DNA of 64,000 nt from Nicoliella lavandulae (GTDB taxonomy: Bacteria > Bacillota > Bacilli > Lactobacillales > Lactobacillaceae), in contig NZ_JAWMWH010000001.1 in NCBI RefSeq assembly GCF_037546185.1, positions 1,240,001 through 1,304,000 of the forward strand. Reading direction: 5' to 3'. The translations under genes and the position numbers were made by a program. Numbering within the stretch: position 1 is the stretch's first letter; each line of letters starts with the position of its first letter. Below, piece by piece: positions 52,320 to 61,845 of this stretch. The notes under the pieces are model-generated. The model worked only from the letters and a program-made list of their open reading frames with translations, searched no databases and was not told the origin of the DNA.

Positions 52320-53230
52320 TAATATGGACGTTGATTTAAAATATCATCCATTAGATTAGGATCAAATTTTTGCGTCTTCAACATTTCAACTTCATAGCCA
52401 TGTGGTGATAACTTTTTACCATCATCGGTTTTAACAGCAGGAGTTTCCATAATCTTTGGCACATCCACTAATTGTGGGTAATGAGCAATGTAGTTCAACG
52501 CATCAAAACCAATGGTGCCCAGTCCAATAATTTCATGGCGGTCCTTATGGCTATTCATTTCGTTTTTAGAATCATTTAGGTGCACTACTTTTAACCGTTC
52601 TAAACCAATCACATGGTCAAAATGATTCATAACTCCATCAAAGTCATTTTTAACATCATAGCCAGCATCATTCGTATGACAAGTGTCAAACGTTACAGAT
52701 AGTTTTTGATTTTGTTGAACGCCATCAATGATTTGGGCTAACTCTTCAAACGTCCGTCCGATTTCAGTTCCCTTACCAGCCATTGTTTCTAACGCTATTT
52801 GAACATCTTGTTTGGGGTCAATGACTTCATTTAGTCCCTTAATAATTTGATTGATCCCAGCAGCTGCTCCGGCACCAACATGCGACCCCGGGTGCAATAC
52901 AATTTGATGAACTCCTAATGCCTCTGAACGGTCAATTTCTTGTTTTAAGAATTGAATTGCAAAATTAAAATTTTGAGGCTTATCAGAATTACCTAAGTTA
53001 ATAATATATGGGGCATGTACCACCGCTGAGACGATACCATGTGCTTGCATATACTGCTTGCCATCATCAATTCTTAATTCACTTAGTGGCTTCCGTTTCG
53101 TATTTTGAGGTGCGCCAGTGTAAATCATAAACGTATTTTCACCATAGCTGTACGCCTCTTCAGCTGATCCTAAAAACATTTTAGGGCTCTTCATACTAAC
53201 ATGGGAACCAATTAAAAATTTATCACTCAT
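52319..53230 (-). CDS. nfo: Endonuclease IV
   Basis: A 303-residue AP endonuclease that cleaves at abasic sites in base excision repair. The TIM-barrel zinc ligands are in HAPYIINLGN, IVLHPGSHVGAGAAAGI, ALETMAGKGTEIG, SVTFDTCHTNDAGYD, VVHLNDSKNEMNSHKDRHEIIG and ETP near the end. Length is typical. The start lies within the last codons of the TagF-like gene (8-base overlap), which makes it the last gene of the teichoic-acid cluster's transcript. Confidence 0.96.
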   Translation of the reverse strand: MSDKFLIGSHVSMKSPKMFLGSAEEAYSYGENTFMIYTGAPQNTKRKPLSELRIDDGKQYMQAHGIVSAVVHAPYIINLGNSDKPQNFNFAIQFLKQEIDRSEALGVHQIVLHPGSHVGAGAAAGINQIIKGLNEVIDPKQDVQIALETMAGKGTEIGRTFEELAQIIDGVQQNQKLSVTFDTCHTNDAGYDVKNDFDGVMNHFDHVIGLERLKVVHLNDSKNEMNSHKDRHEIIGLGTIGFDALNYIAHYPQLVDVPKIMETPAVKTDDGKKLSPHGYEVEMLKTQKFDPNLMDDILNQRPY

Positions 53231-54446
53231 TTATCCCACTCCTTATAATCTGAACGACTTTTTCAGCGGCGTCACCAGACTCCCAACTGCAAAATCGTTG
53301 TCTAAACAACTTCATTTTATCATACTCATTTTCAAAATGACCAACTTTTGTATAATGCTTAATTTGGGCTAAAAAGTCCGTTTCATTAGTCGTTAGTGGT
53401 CCTGGAATATCATGTTGATAATTAAAGTAAAAGCCACGTAATTCATCTCGATAGTGTTCTAAATCATAACTATAAAATAGCATTGGCCGATTTAGGTTAG
53501 CGAAATCAAACATTACTGAAGAATAATCAGTAATTAATAAATCAGTCATTAAATAGATATTACTAATGTCTGGATCTGCTAAAATTTTCACTCGATTCTC
53601 ATACCCACTGATATCAATATGATCCTTAATTAAATAATGGGGACGAATCACTAGGATCGTATCTGGGCTAACAATTGAAAAAAACTTTGCCAAATCAAAT
53701 GGTAGCTCAAATTTATATTGCCCCCGGGTAATATATTCATCATCTCGCCAAGTGGGGGCATAGGTAATCACCTTTGCATCAGGATTGCCTAATAATCGTT
53801 GTTTAATGTTTCGAATCGCCTGGGGCGTATTAGCTTGATATAAAATATCATTTCGGGGGTAGCCAATATCTAAAAATTGGTTATGGAATTGAAATGCGCG
53901 CTTAAAAATATCCTTTGAATATTGATTAGGCGCAATCAAATAATCCCATCGTTTCGTTTCGGCAACAAAGCGACGATGATATTTAGTAGTATTCGTCCCT
54001 GGCATTTCAACGTTATCAATGTCGACCCCTAATTTTTTTAGTGGGGTCCCATGCCAAGTTTGAATATATGTGGTTTGATTATTTTTCTTCCACCATGCTG
54101 GCATTCTTGAATTAAAGACCCAGAATTGAGCTCGTGCCATGTACCATACCCACTTAGGCATGAAGCGTTTCAATAATTTAATTTCTGGATATTTAGCATG
54201 AAGCGTTTCATATTGTGATGGTTTAACCGCAAAGAAGGCGGTTGCTTGCAATTCAGGTTGATCATGAATTAATTGACGATAAATGGCTGCTGGATTGTCA
54301 TTGATATCACGACCATTAAAGCTATCAAAGATAATAACCCCTTTTTTAGCCGGTAAACAAATAAACCCATCGTTAATAACGATGAGTCCATAACGAATCA
54401 CAATCTTAACCATTTTAATCATTTTATTGATGAATGAATTAAGCAT
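53223..54446 (-). CDS. CDP-glycerol glycerophosphotransferase (TagF/TarF-like)
   Basis: A 407-residue protein. The C-terminal GT-B-like catalytic region shows TYIQTWHGTPLKKLG, then VITYAPTWRDDEY and LLITDYSSVMFDFANLNRPMLFYSYDLEHYRDELRGFYFN, all typical of the Glyphos_transf family. Members polymerise glycerol-phosphate for teichoic acids. It lies immediately after a TagG-like exporter and near a second family member, supporting a role in wall teichoic acid synthesis. The exact enzyme (primer versus polymerase) cannot be decided. Confidence 0.88.
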   Translation of the reverse strand: MLNSFINKMIKMVKIVIRYGLIVINDGFICLPAKKGVIIFDSFNGRDINDNPAAIYRQLIHDQPELQATAFFAVKPSQYETLHAKYPEIKLLKRFMPKWVWYMARAQFWVFNSRMPAWWKKNNQTTYIQTWHGTPLKKLGVDIDNVEMPGTNTTKYHRRFVAETKRWDYLIAPNQYSKDIFKRAFQFHNQFLDIGYPRNDILYQANTPQAIRNIKQRLLGNPDAKVITYAPTWRDDEYITRGQYKFELPFDLAKFFSIVSPDTILVIRPHYLIKDHIDISGYENRVKILADPDISNIYLMTDLLITDYSSVMFDFANLNRPMLFYSYDLEHYRDELRGFYFNYQHDIPGPLTTNETDFLAQIKHYTKVGHFENEYDKMKLFRQRFCSWESGDAAEKVVQIIRSGINE

Positions 54447-54460
54447 TTGATTCCTCCTAA

Positions 54461-55270
54461 TTAAATTAAATCAACGAAGTGTGATCTAAACTTGTAATGT
54501 AAGTGTGAACCAACTAATAAGAAGAAGGCCACAAATAACCAGAAAATAATCGTAAGCGTTGAATGTTGCCAGAACCATGCTTCAGAGAACATGGATTCTC
54601 TAAATCCATTTACGATGTAGAAAAATGGGTTTAATTCCAATACCCGTACGAATGCAGGTGGGAATGAATTTGTTTGGAAGTTAAATAGAACTCCTGACAT
54701 ATAGAATAGCATTCTCATTACTGATTGAAGTAAGATTCGGTAATCCCGCACCAAAATGGAAACAGTTGAATTAAAAATGCCAAATGCCACTAACCACATA
54801 ATCATTGCAAAGAAGTAATAAATCCATTGAATCCAGTAAATATTAGGGGTAATTCCACCCTTGAAGAACCCAATTACAATGGAGAAAATTAACATGGTCC
54901 AAAATGAACTTAGATTACTAATGATCTTAATGGATGGCAAGATACTAACGGGGAATTTCATTTTTGAAACCATTCCCACTTGTTGATAAATACTCTTGGA
55001 AGCATCTAAGGTCACACTGTTCATAAAGAACCATGGTGTAATTCCGATGACCATCCAGGATAGGTAATCAACGCCTTCCGATGCACCCTTCTTTAATCCA
55101 ATTCCAAACACCATCCAATAAATGGCAATCTGAATCAATGGGTATAAATATTCCCAAACCAACCCTAAGTAGTGGCTTTGATAATCAGACTTATCTTGGT
55201 ACCGAGAAATTCTGAACATAATTCCCAGGTTACCTAATTGTTCTTTGATTAATGTTCCAACTTGTTTCAA
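54461..55270 (-). CDS. tagG: Teichoic acid ABC exporter permease (TagG-like)
   Basis: A 269-residue ABC-2 permease with six hydrophobic helices. It aligns by eye with TagG (start KEQLGNLGIMFRISRYQDKSDYQSHYLGLVWEYLYPLIQIAIYWMVFG; mid MRMLFYMSGVLFNFQ). TagG with the ATPase TagH flips teichoic acid across the membrane. The TagH gene is not adjacent. The start is TTG with AAGGAAG upstream. It lies between two glycerophosphotransferase genes. Confidence 0.88.
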   Translation of the reverse strand: MKQVGTLIKEQLGNLGIMFRISRYQDKSDYQSHYLGLVWEYLYPLIQIAIYWMVFGIGLKKGASEGVDYLSWMVIGITPWFFMNSVTLDASKSIYQQVGMVSKMKFPVSILPSIKIISNLSSFWTMLIFSIVIGFFKGGITPNIYWIQWIYYFFAMIMWLVAFGIFNSTVSILVRDYRILLQSVMRMLFYMSGVLFNFQTNSFPPAFVRVLELNPFFYIVNGFRESMFSEAWFWQHSTLTIIFWLFVAFFLLVGSHLHYKFRSHFVDLI

Positions 55271-55285
55271 GTCGTCTACACTTCC

Positions 55286-56440
55286 TTATCTATTTTCAAT
55301 ATATCTTTCAATCACACGTTTAGTAGCAAACCCATCATTATAGGTATTCCAATGTTGATTAAACTTAGTTAAATCCGTTTTAGCATTCTGTTTAATTGCT
55401 GATGCCAAATCCTTCGTGTTTAAAATGGGCGCACTAGGGAGCCATTTTAACAAGTCAGTTTGCAATCCAGTATTTTGTTTATACTCATCTAAGTCGAACA
55501 TAAAGAATAGTAATGAGTGCGCATTTGGCAACAAGCTATAATCAAATGCCACTGAAGAATAATCAGTAACTAAGGTATCAGTAACTGATAGCAATTCAGT
55601 CGTCGATAACTGATTGTAAAAGTGAATTTTGCTATTTCCTGAATGGGACTTTGCGATTGCAATTTCAGCTTCCTTTTGTTTTAAAAGTGGGTGTAGCTTG
55701 ACTACCACTTCCGCTTCCGAATCAGCCGTAATCGCCTTGGATAAATCAGCCGGTGGATTAAATGCCAGGCCATCACGATAAGTCGGTGCATATAAAATCA
55801 CCCGCTTATCCTTTAATTCGGGAGCAACCGCATACACATGGGCTTGAGCTTGTTGAATCCAATCAGCTTTAAAAAAGCGATCTGAGCGAGGATAACCCAA
55901 TTTTTGCATCCGTTCAAACGGAACATGGTAACTATGTTCGAATACATGCCCCATTGTATCAGATGCTACTACATACTCATCGAATTGATTATATACCGCT
56001 TGAAAGCGACGTTTATCCGATTTACTACGGTGAGCGGTCTTAGGATCTTCCCACCCAAAGCGCTTAATTGCACCATTAGCATGCCATAACTGAATTATTT
56101 TTAAGCGATTTGAATGAATTAAACCACCTAAAAATGGATAGTAGTTATCACAAAACACGGTGTGTGCACCCATAATTAACGGAATCATTTTAAACGCAAA
56201 ATTTAAACCATTTTCAAATGGAATCGTTTCAATTCCATATGCTGCTAAATCAGTTGCGCCCGCTTCCGTATCTGGTTCGTATAGCACCACCATCGCTTGA
56301 TCATCTGGAAGTGCAGATGCCATTCGCTTGATCAATCTAAGGTTATTGTCAAAACTCATTATGTAAATGACGTTTTGCTTTTTACGAAAGTAAAAACAAA
56401 GTGAGATAACCCTAATTAACCATAAATAAAGTACCTTCAC
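55286..56440 (-). CDS. CDP-glycerol glycerophosphotransferase (TagB-like)
   Basis: A 384-residue protein of the same family as the gene at 53.2 kb. Catalytic-region motifs: QLWHANGAIKRFGW, ILYAPTYRDGLAF, VVVKLHPLL, LVTDYSSVAFDYSLLP. An N-terminal hydrophobic stretch suggests membrane association. Length fits TagB-type enzymes that add the first glycerol-phosphate units. The start appears to be GTG at 56440, after GGTGA. It is first in the three-gene teichoic unit. Confidence 0.82.
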   Translation of the reverse strand: MKVLYLWLIRVISLCFYFRKKQNVIYIMSFDNNLRLIKRMASALPDDQAMVVLYEPDTEAGATDLAAYGIETIPFENGLNFAFKMIPLIMGAHTVFCDNYYPFLGGLIHSNRLKIIQLWHANGAIKRFGWEDPKTAHRSKSDKRRFQAVYNQFDEYVVASDTMGHVFEHSYHVPFERMQKLGYPRSDRFFKADWIQQAQAHVYAVAPELKDKRVILYAPTYRDGLAFNPPADLSKAITADSEAEVVVKLHPLLKQKEAEIAIAKSHSGNSKIHFYNQLSTTELLSVTDTLVTDYSSVAFDYSLLPNAHSLLFFMFDLDEYKQNTGLQTDLLKWLPSAPILNTKDLASAIKQNAKTDLTKFNQHWNTYNDGFATKRVIERYIENR

Positions 56441-56549
56441 GGTAAATTCACCATCATTCCTTTTAGTCGTTTAGATAATACAACTGGATATTATAACATA
56501 ATTAAATTTAACAAACATTAAAATTTACGAAAGGATAATGGATGAGCCG

Positions 56550-57428
56550 CTATTTTACTTTTGGCTCCCAGAAATGCCCAATGATCTTAACAATTGGCGA
56601 AATGGTCGTAAATGCATTATCATCCGATTCATCCATCGCCTCTTCAAATTCACCCATTTCATAACGTGAAATAACCGTAAATAATACTGTCTTTTGATCA
56701 TGATTGTAGGCCCCTTCTGCCCCATGCACAATCGTAATTCCCCGTCTTAAATGATTTTGCACACTATCAGTCACACTCTTGGGCCGTTCGGTCACAATCA
56801 TTACTTGTAGTAGTTGTTGTCTAGTATAGGTTAGATCAATCACCTTAGCATTGATCACTAGCCCAATTGCGGAATAAAATGCATATGGCCAACCATACAC
56901 CAATCCAGCTGCCACAACGATAAATACGTTGAAGGTAATGTTAACATTTCCAATCGTTCGCCCCGTCTTTCGACGAATTACAATTCCTAAAATATCCAAT
57001 CCACCGGTTGAAATCCCATTTTTAAGTGATAATCCAGTTCCAAACCCATTGACAATTCCCCCAAAAATTGCACAAATAATGGGATCATTAGTCAAATAGA
57101 CGGGGTGTAAAGTCTTAATCATAAAACTCGCAAGAAAAACTGCAATCACCGTAAAAATCGTAAACTGATGACCAATTTGTTTCCAGGCCAACACAAACGT
57201 TGGAATGTTTAATAAGAACAAGCCAATCGCGGTTGGAATCGTAAACGGTAAATACCGACTCGACAACGTGTCAATCAATTGTGATAGTCCAGTATAACCA
57301 GATGAATAAATATGTCCTGGTGTCCAAAAGAAATTCATCGCCACTGAAACTGTAATTGCGTATACAAACGCCATTGATGCCTTTGCTAAATATTGATGTC
57401 GTTCAAACAATAGTCGTACATCATCCAT
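56550..57428 (-). CDS. YitT family membrane protein
   Basis: A 292-residue protein with five to six hydrophobic helices (YITT domain: ATPGHIYSSGYTGLSQLID-like segment, GLSLKNGISTGGLDILGIVIRRKTG) and a C-terminal DUF2179 domain of about 80 residues (MIVTERPKSVTDSVQNHLRRGITIVHGAEGAY). A common Firmicute family of unknown function, possibly a transporter. The ATG follows AAGGAG. It lies downstream of aspS behind the aspS terminator. Confidence 0.88.
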   Translation of the reverse strand: MDDVRLLFERHQYLAKASMAFVYAITVSVAMNFFWTPGHIYSSGYTGLSQLIDTLSSRYLPFTIPTAIGLFLLNIPTFVLAWKQIGHQFTIFTVIAVFLASFMIKTLHPVYLTNDPIICAIFGGIVNGFGTGLSLKNGISTGGLDILGIVIRRKTGRTIGNVNITFNVFIVVAAGLVYGWPYAFYSAIGLVINAKVIDLTYTRQQLLQVMIVTERPKSVTDSVQNHLRRGITIVHGAEGAYNHDQKTVLFTVISRYEMGEFEEAMDESDDNAFTTISPIVKIIGHFWEPKVK

Positions 57429-57499
57429 TAGTTCAAAATCTCCTTAAATAATAAAATCATGAAATAAGTATACCACCATCTCAAAATTTTAAAACCCAT

Positions 57500-57534
57500 A
57501 AAAAAGGGCGCAAATATTAATATTTACGCCCTTT
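57500..57534 (-). terminator. aspS terminator
   Basis: On the minus strand AAAGGGCGTAAATATTA and TATTTGCGCCCTTT form a strong hairpin followed by a T run. Confidence 0.85.
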
Positions 57535-57546
57535 AGCATTATTTAA

Positions 57547-59343
57547 TTATTCGCGATCGTCGTCACTTTCATGCTCAGTAACTTCAATTCCTAAGTCTAA
57601 TAATTGCTTAGTTGAAACTTCGGCTGGTGCACCAGTCATTGGTTCAACTGCTTTAGAGTTCTTAGGGAAGGCGATTACATCCCGAATATTACCACGTTGT
57701 GCTAATAAACGAGTGAATCGATCTAGCCCAATGGCTAACCCACCATGAGGTGGAAAACCATATTCTAAGGCATCTAGGAAGTAACCAAATTGTGATTGTG
57801 CACTTTCCTTAGTAAAGCCTAATGCCCGTAACATTTTTTCTTGAAGTTCCCGGGTGTGAATCCGAATCGATCCACCACCTAATTCAAGTCCATTTAAGAT
57901 AATGTCATAACTTTGGGCATGGGCCTTGTGAGGGTCTTCGCCTTCATCAAGGTAATGTTCGTCCCCTTCATTTGGCATTGTAAATGGATGGTGCGCAGGA
58001 ACCCAGCGATCAATTCCTTCATCATATTCAAATAATGGCCAGTCAACGACCCAAAGGTAGTCAAAGACATCTCGTGGAATCATATCTTGTTCTTCAGCAA
58101 TTGCTGTTCTTAAGTAACCAAGGGTATCAGCTACCACTTTACTCCGGTCAGCAGCAAATAGTAATAAATCGCCACTCTTAGCGCCAGTAGCATCTAAGAT
58201 TTGCTTCGTCATTGCTTCATCCTTGAAGAACTTAGCAATTGGTCCACTAAAACCATCATCAGTAACCTTTAACCAGGCTAATCCCTGAGCACCGAACCGT
58301 TTAACATAGTCAGTGTATTTATCAATATCTTTTCTAGAGTAAGCATCTGCACCACCAGGAACTGCAATGGCTTTTACTTGGTTGCCATCTGCAACTGCAT
58401 TTGCAAATACCTTAAATTCTGAATCCTTAACAATATCAGAAAGATCCTTTAGTTCCATCCCAAATCGAACGTCAGGTTGATCAGTTCCGAATCGATCCAT
58501 TGATTCTTGCCAACTGATCCGTTTGAACGGTGTTTTAACATCAATGTTTAGAGTATCCTTCATTACCTTTTTGATTAAACCTTCAGTAATGTCTTGGATT
58601 TCTTCTGCAGACTTGAATGATGTTTCCATATCAATTTGCGTAAATTCTGGTTGACGATCCCCTCTTAAATCTTCATCCCGGAAACAACGAGCAACTTGAT
58701 AGTACTTATCTAAACCAGCCCCCATCAATAGTTGCTTAAATAGTTGTGGGGATTGAGGAAGGGCATAGAAAGAACCTTTGTGAACCCGTGAAGGCACTAG
58801 GTAATCACGTGCCCCTTCAGGAGTAGAAATGGTTAAATCAGGCGTTTCGATATCCAAGAAGCCTTGACTATCAAAGTAACTATGAACAGATTGTAAAATC
58901 CGGTTACGGACCAAGAGTCCCTTCAACATTTCAGGTCTTCTTAAGTCTAAGTACCGGTATTTTAATTTAAGTTCTTCTGAAACATTAATGTTGTCTTGAA
59001 TGTAAAATGGTGGTGTCTTAGCCTTGTTCAATAGTGTTACTGAACTAACTTCCACTTCCACTTTTCCAGTTTTCATGTCTGGATTAACTTCTTTTTCAGA
59101 ACGAGCTACAACGGTTCCTTCAACTTGAATTACATATTCACTACGTAAGTCTTCAGCAACAGCTAAGGCTTCCTTACTGTTATCTTCACTGAACACTAAT
59201 TGAACGATTCCTTCACGGTCCCGTAAATCAATAAAAATTAACTTCCCAAGGTCCCGGCGCTTTTGCACCCAACCATCTAATACAACCTTTTGGTCTAGTA
59301 AGTCTTCGTTTACTAAACCAGCATAAGTAGTTCTATCCTTCAT
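57547..59343 (-). CDS. aspS: Aspartate-tRNA ligase
   Basis: A 598-residue class II synthetase. An N-terminal OB anticodon-binding domain (GWVQKRRDLGKLIFIDLRDREGIVQLVF) is followed by the catalytic core (RYRYLDLRRPEM, motif 2 FRDEDLRGDRQPEFTQID, motif 3 GLAIGLDRFTRLL) with the bacterial GAD insertion. The ATG is 15 bases after the hisS stop region. It is the second gene of hisS-aspS, under one T-box. Confidence 0.97.
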   Translation of the reverse strand: MKDRTTYAGLVNEDLLDQKVVLDGWVQKRRDLGKLIFIDLRDREGIVQLVFSEDNSKEALAVAEDLRSEYVIQVEGTVVARSEKEVNPDMKTGKVEVEVSSVTLLNKAKTPPFYIQDNINVSEELKLKYRYLDLRRPEMLKGLLVRNRILQSVHSYFDSQGFLDIETPDLTISTPEGARDYLVPSRVHKGSFYALPQSPQLFKQLLMGAGLDKYYQVARCFRDEDLRGDRQPEFTQIDMETSFKSAEEIQDITEGLIKKVMKDTLNIDVKTPFKRISWQESMDRFGTDQPDVRFGMELKDLSDIVKDSEFKVFANAVADGNQVKAIAVPGGADAYSRKDIDKYTDYVKRFGAQGLAWLKVTDDGFSGPIAKFFKDEAMTKQILDATGAKSGDLLLFAADRSKVVADTLGYLRTAIAEEQDMIPRDVFDYLWVVDWPLFEYDEGIDRWVPAHHPFTMPNEGDEHYLDEGEDPHKAHAQSYDIILNGLELGGGSIRIHTRELQEKMLRALGFTKESAQSQFGYFLDALEYGFPPHGGLAIGLDRFTRLLAQRGNIRDVIAFPKNSKAVEPMTGAPAEVSTKQLLDLGIEVTEHESDDDRE

Positions 59344-59358
59344 TTTTGCACCATCCTC

Positions 59359-60648
59359 TTAATTAAAATGTTTTTCAACTACTGCGCCAAAGTCAGTCAT
59401 CACATCGTCCATAGCAACGGTCTCTTCTTTTCCAGTTGCCATTTGCTTAACATGAATCGTTTGGTCAGCTAGTTCCTGATCTCCAATGGTTAATGTATAA
59501 TCAGCATCTAATTTATTAGCTGATTTAAACTGTGCCTTCGGCTTACGGTCAAGATAATCCCGATCCGCTGAATATCCAGCCATTCTTAAGGCTTGGACTA
59601 CTTGTAGTGAAGCAACATCAGTGTCAGCACCAATGCCCACCACGTACACGTCTAATGAATTAAAGTTAGGGAACTTAACGCCTTCTGATTCCATTAGTAA
59701 GATGAGTCGTTCTACCCCTAATCCAAACCCAATTCCAGAAACTTCAGGGCCACCTAGTTCTTCTACTAGGCCGTTGTAACGACCCCCGGCACAAATAGTC
59801 GTGTAGCCGCTGCCTAATGATTTCGCATTTGCCATTATTTCAAAAATGGTATGGTTATAGTAATCAAGCCCTCTAACGATTTCTGGATCAACCTCATAGT
59901 TGATGTCTAAACTATCTAATAGGGTCCGCACTTGATCAAAATGATGTTTAGCATCATCAGTTAAATAATCTAGAATCTTAGGCGCATTTTCAACAAATTT
60001 TTGATCTTTAGGATCCTTACTATCCAATACCCGTAATGGGTTTTTATGAAGTCGTTCCTTTGAATCATCACTTAATTCATCAAAGTGTGGTTCTAAGTAA
60101 TCGATCAATGCTTTGCGATAAGCATCCCGACTCTCAGTATCCCCTAAGGTATTAATTGCGACTTTTAAATCACTAATCCCAAAGTGTTGCAATAGGTCAA
60201 GTGCCATTGCAATTACTTCAACGTCTAAACTAGGGGCATCACTACCAAATGCTTCCACCCCAATTTGATGGAATTCACGTAAACGACCTGATTGTGGACG
60301 TTCATAGCGAAACATTGGGCCCATATAGTATAACTTAACCGGCTTTTGATGTTCCGGACCATATAATTTATTTTCAACAAATGCCCGGACGACCCCAGCG
60401 GTTCCTTCTGGACGCAATGTAATATGCCGATCACCTTTATCATAGAAATCATACATTTCTTTGGTAACGATATCCGAAGTATCACCTGAAGTTCTAGAAA
60501 AAACTTCGTAGTTTTCAAACATTGGGGTTCTTATTTCACGGTAACGGTAATCAGAAAATAGCATCCGAGCAGTTTCTTCGATATATTGCCATTTTTCTGT
60601 TGCACCTGGTAAAATATCCGCAGTCCCTTTCGGTTTTTGATATTTCAT
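59359..60648 (-). CDS. hisS: Histidine-tRNA ligase
   Basis: A protein of 429 residues from the ATG at 60648 (MKYQKPKGTADILPG, AGGAGG upstream). The open frame extends 22 codons into the T-box terminator and is rejected. Class II motifs: RTPMFENYEVF, FRYERPQSGRLREFHQIGVE, histidine-A region GLDYYNHTIFE, and the C-terminal anticodon domain. It is first in the operon with aspS. Confidence 0.97.
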   Translation of the reverse strand: MKYQKPKGTADILPGATEKWQYIEETARMLFSDYRYREIRTPMFENYEVFSRTSGDTSDIVTKEMYDFYDKGDRHITLRPEGTAGVVRAFVENKLYGPEHQKPVKLYYMGPMFRYERPQSGRLREFHQIGVEAFGSDAPSLDVEVIAMALDLLQHFGISDLKVAINTLGDTESRDAYRKALIDYLEPHFDELSDDSKERLHKNPLRVLDSKDPKDQKFVENAPKILDYLTDDAKHHFDQVRTLLDSLDINYEVDPEIVRGLDYYNHTIFEIMANAKSLGSGYTTICAGGRYNGLVEELGGPEVSGIGFGLGVERLILLMESEGVKFPNFNSLDVYVVGIGADTDVASLQVVQALRMAGYSADRDYLDRKPKAQFKSANKLDADYTLTIGDQELADQTIHVKQMATGKEETVAMDDVMTDFGAVVEKHFN

Positions 60649-60681
60649 ACGGAATCCTCCTACATAGTAAATTAATTCAAC

Positions 60682-60902
60682 AAAAAAAGCCCTTGTCAAA
60701 ACATAGTTTGACAAGGGCGCAAAGAGCGCGGTACCACCTTTTTTATTGCTAATAGATAACGTCTACGCAACGAATAGCTATATGAGCTATTATCCTCAAA
60801 AGTGTCCTTTCCGTTTTCTTAAATAGATTCTTTCACCACACAAATCCTCTCTTAGCTTTAACAAAACGTACTCTTCTTTTTCATCGGACTAATATTTAAT
60901 TC
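60682..60902 (-). promoter_or_regulatory. T-box leader of hisS-aspS with overlapping Asp/His specifier
   Basis: The minus strand contains the T-box bulge AAGGTGGTACCGCG (60726-60739) and a terminator with arms GCCCTTGTCAAA and TTTGACAAGGGC and a T run (60682-60718). Stem I holds GACAC (60802-60806), which offers both GAC (Asp) and CAC (His) specifiers in different registers, matching both genes of the operon. Confidence 0.88.
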
Positions 60903-60908
60903 AAATTA

Positions 60909-60937
60909 AGATTAATCGAATTAAGCCTAAAAGTCAA
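60909..60937 (-). promoter_or_regulatory. hisS T-box promoter
   Basis: TTGACT (60932-60937) and TAATCT (60909-60914) with an exact 17-base spacer. Confidence 0.75.
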
Positions 60938-60942
60938 GGTAA

Positions 60943-60971
60943 TTCACCTTAAAATGTTAAACGTTTATAAT
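60943..60971 (+). promoter_or_regulatory. Promoter of the fructosamine-kinase-like gene
   Basis: TTCACC (60943-60948) and TATAAT (60966-60971) with a 17-base spacer, back to back with the hisS promoter. Confidence 0.65.
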
Positions 60972-61002
60972 GAAGTTAACATTTATGAAGGGTGGTAGAT
61001 TT

Positions 61003-61845
61003 ATGTTTAACTTAACTCCCGACTGGATCGAACAACTCCCAATTCAGTCAATTCAATCATATAAGCCGATCAGTGGTGGCGATATTAATAAAGCATATCA
61101 AATCAATACAGACCATGATCAATATTTCATGAAAGTCCAACCAGGGCGGGGTAAACAATTTTTTGCCCATGAAGTGGAAGGCCTTAAGTTATTAGGCCAA
61201 GTCGCTAACGTCCCTTCAGTAATTGACTATGGTGAAATTAATGGTGACGGCTTTCTCATCTTAGGTTGGCTAGACCAAAGTGCTGGCAGCCAATTTGAAT
61301 TAGGCCAAATGGTGGCTAAAGTCCACCAAGTCCATCAGCCTAAATTTGGTCTGGATCATAATTTTGATATTGGTAAGATTCCAAAGAATAACCAATGGCA
61401 ATCTAATTGGGGCACCTTTTACATCGAACAACGACTTAAACCAGTCGTTCAATTAGCCAAACAAGCTAACCGCTGGAATGATAGTCGACAACGCCATTTC
61501 GAACGGATAATCAAAATAATCCATGACTATTATCAAGATCACCCAGTAACGCCTAGTTTACTCCACGGCGATTTGTGGTCCGGTAACTATACCTTTGCGT
61601 ATCAAAAGCCATATTTAATTGATCCAGACGTATTTTACGGTAATCGTGAAATGGACATAGCCATGACTACCGTATTCGGCGGTTTTGATCAGGATTTCTA
61701 CGATGGTTACAATTCAGTTTATCCATTAGATGCGAACGTAAATCAACGCCTGCCATGGTATCGGCTATACTACCTAATGGTCCACCTCGTCTTATTCGGC
61801 GAAACGTACGGCAGTGCTGTTGATCAAATTTTAGAGTCGTTCTAA
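61003..61845 (+). CDS. Fructosamine kinase family protein
   Basis: A 280-residue cytoplasmic kinase of the fructosamine-3-kinase/aminoglycoside-phosphotransferase fold. The N-lobe has ISGGDINKAYQI and YFMKVQ (probable ATP-binding lysine). The catalytic loop is LLHGDLWSGN, and the metal-binding aspartate lies in YLIDPDVFYGNREMDIAMTTVFGGF. Family members phosphorylate sugar-amine adducts on proteins or amino acids for repair. The ATG at 61003 follows GAAGGGTGG; an upstream frame of 11 codons is rejected. It is convergent with, and overlaps by 15 bases, the HAD gene. Confidence 0.9.
   Translation: MFNLTPDWIEQLPIQSIQSYKPISGGDINKAYQINTDHDQYFMKVQPGRGKQFFAHEVEGLKLLGQVANVPSVIDYGEINGDGFLILGWLDQSAGSQFELGQMVAKVHQVHQPKFGLDHNFDIGKIPKNNQWQSNWGTFYIEQRLKPVVQLAKQANRWNDSRQRHFERIIKIIHDYYQDHPVTPSLLHGDLWSGNYTFAYQKPYLIDPDVFYGNREMDIAMTTVFGGFDQDFYDGYNSVYPLDANVNQRLPWYRLYYLMVHLVLFGETYGSAVDQILESF

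Noticed and set aside
60522..60752. Plus-strand open frame across the hisS T-box terminator
   Set aside because: It crosses the terminator and the hisS start region; the T-box explains the sequence conservation.
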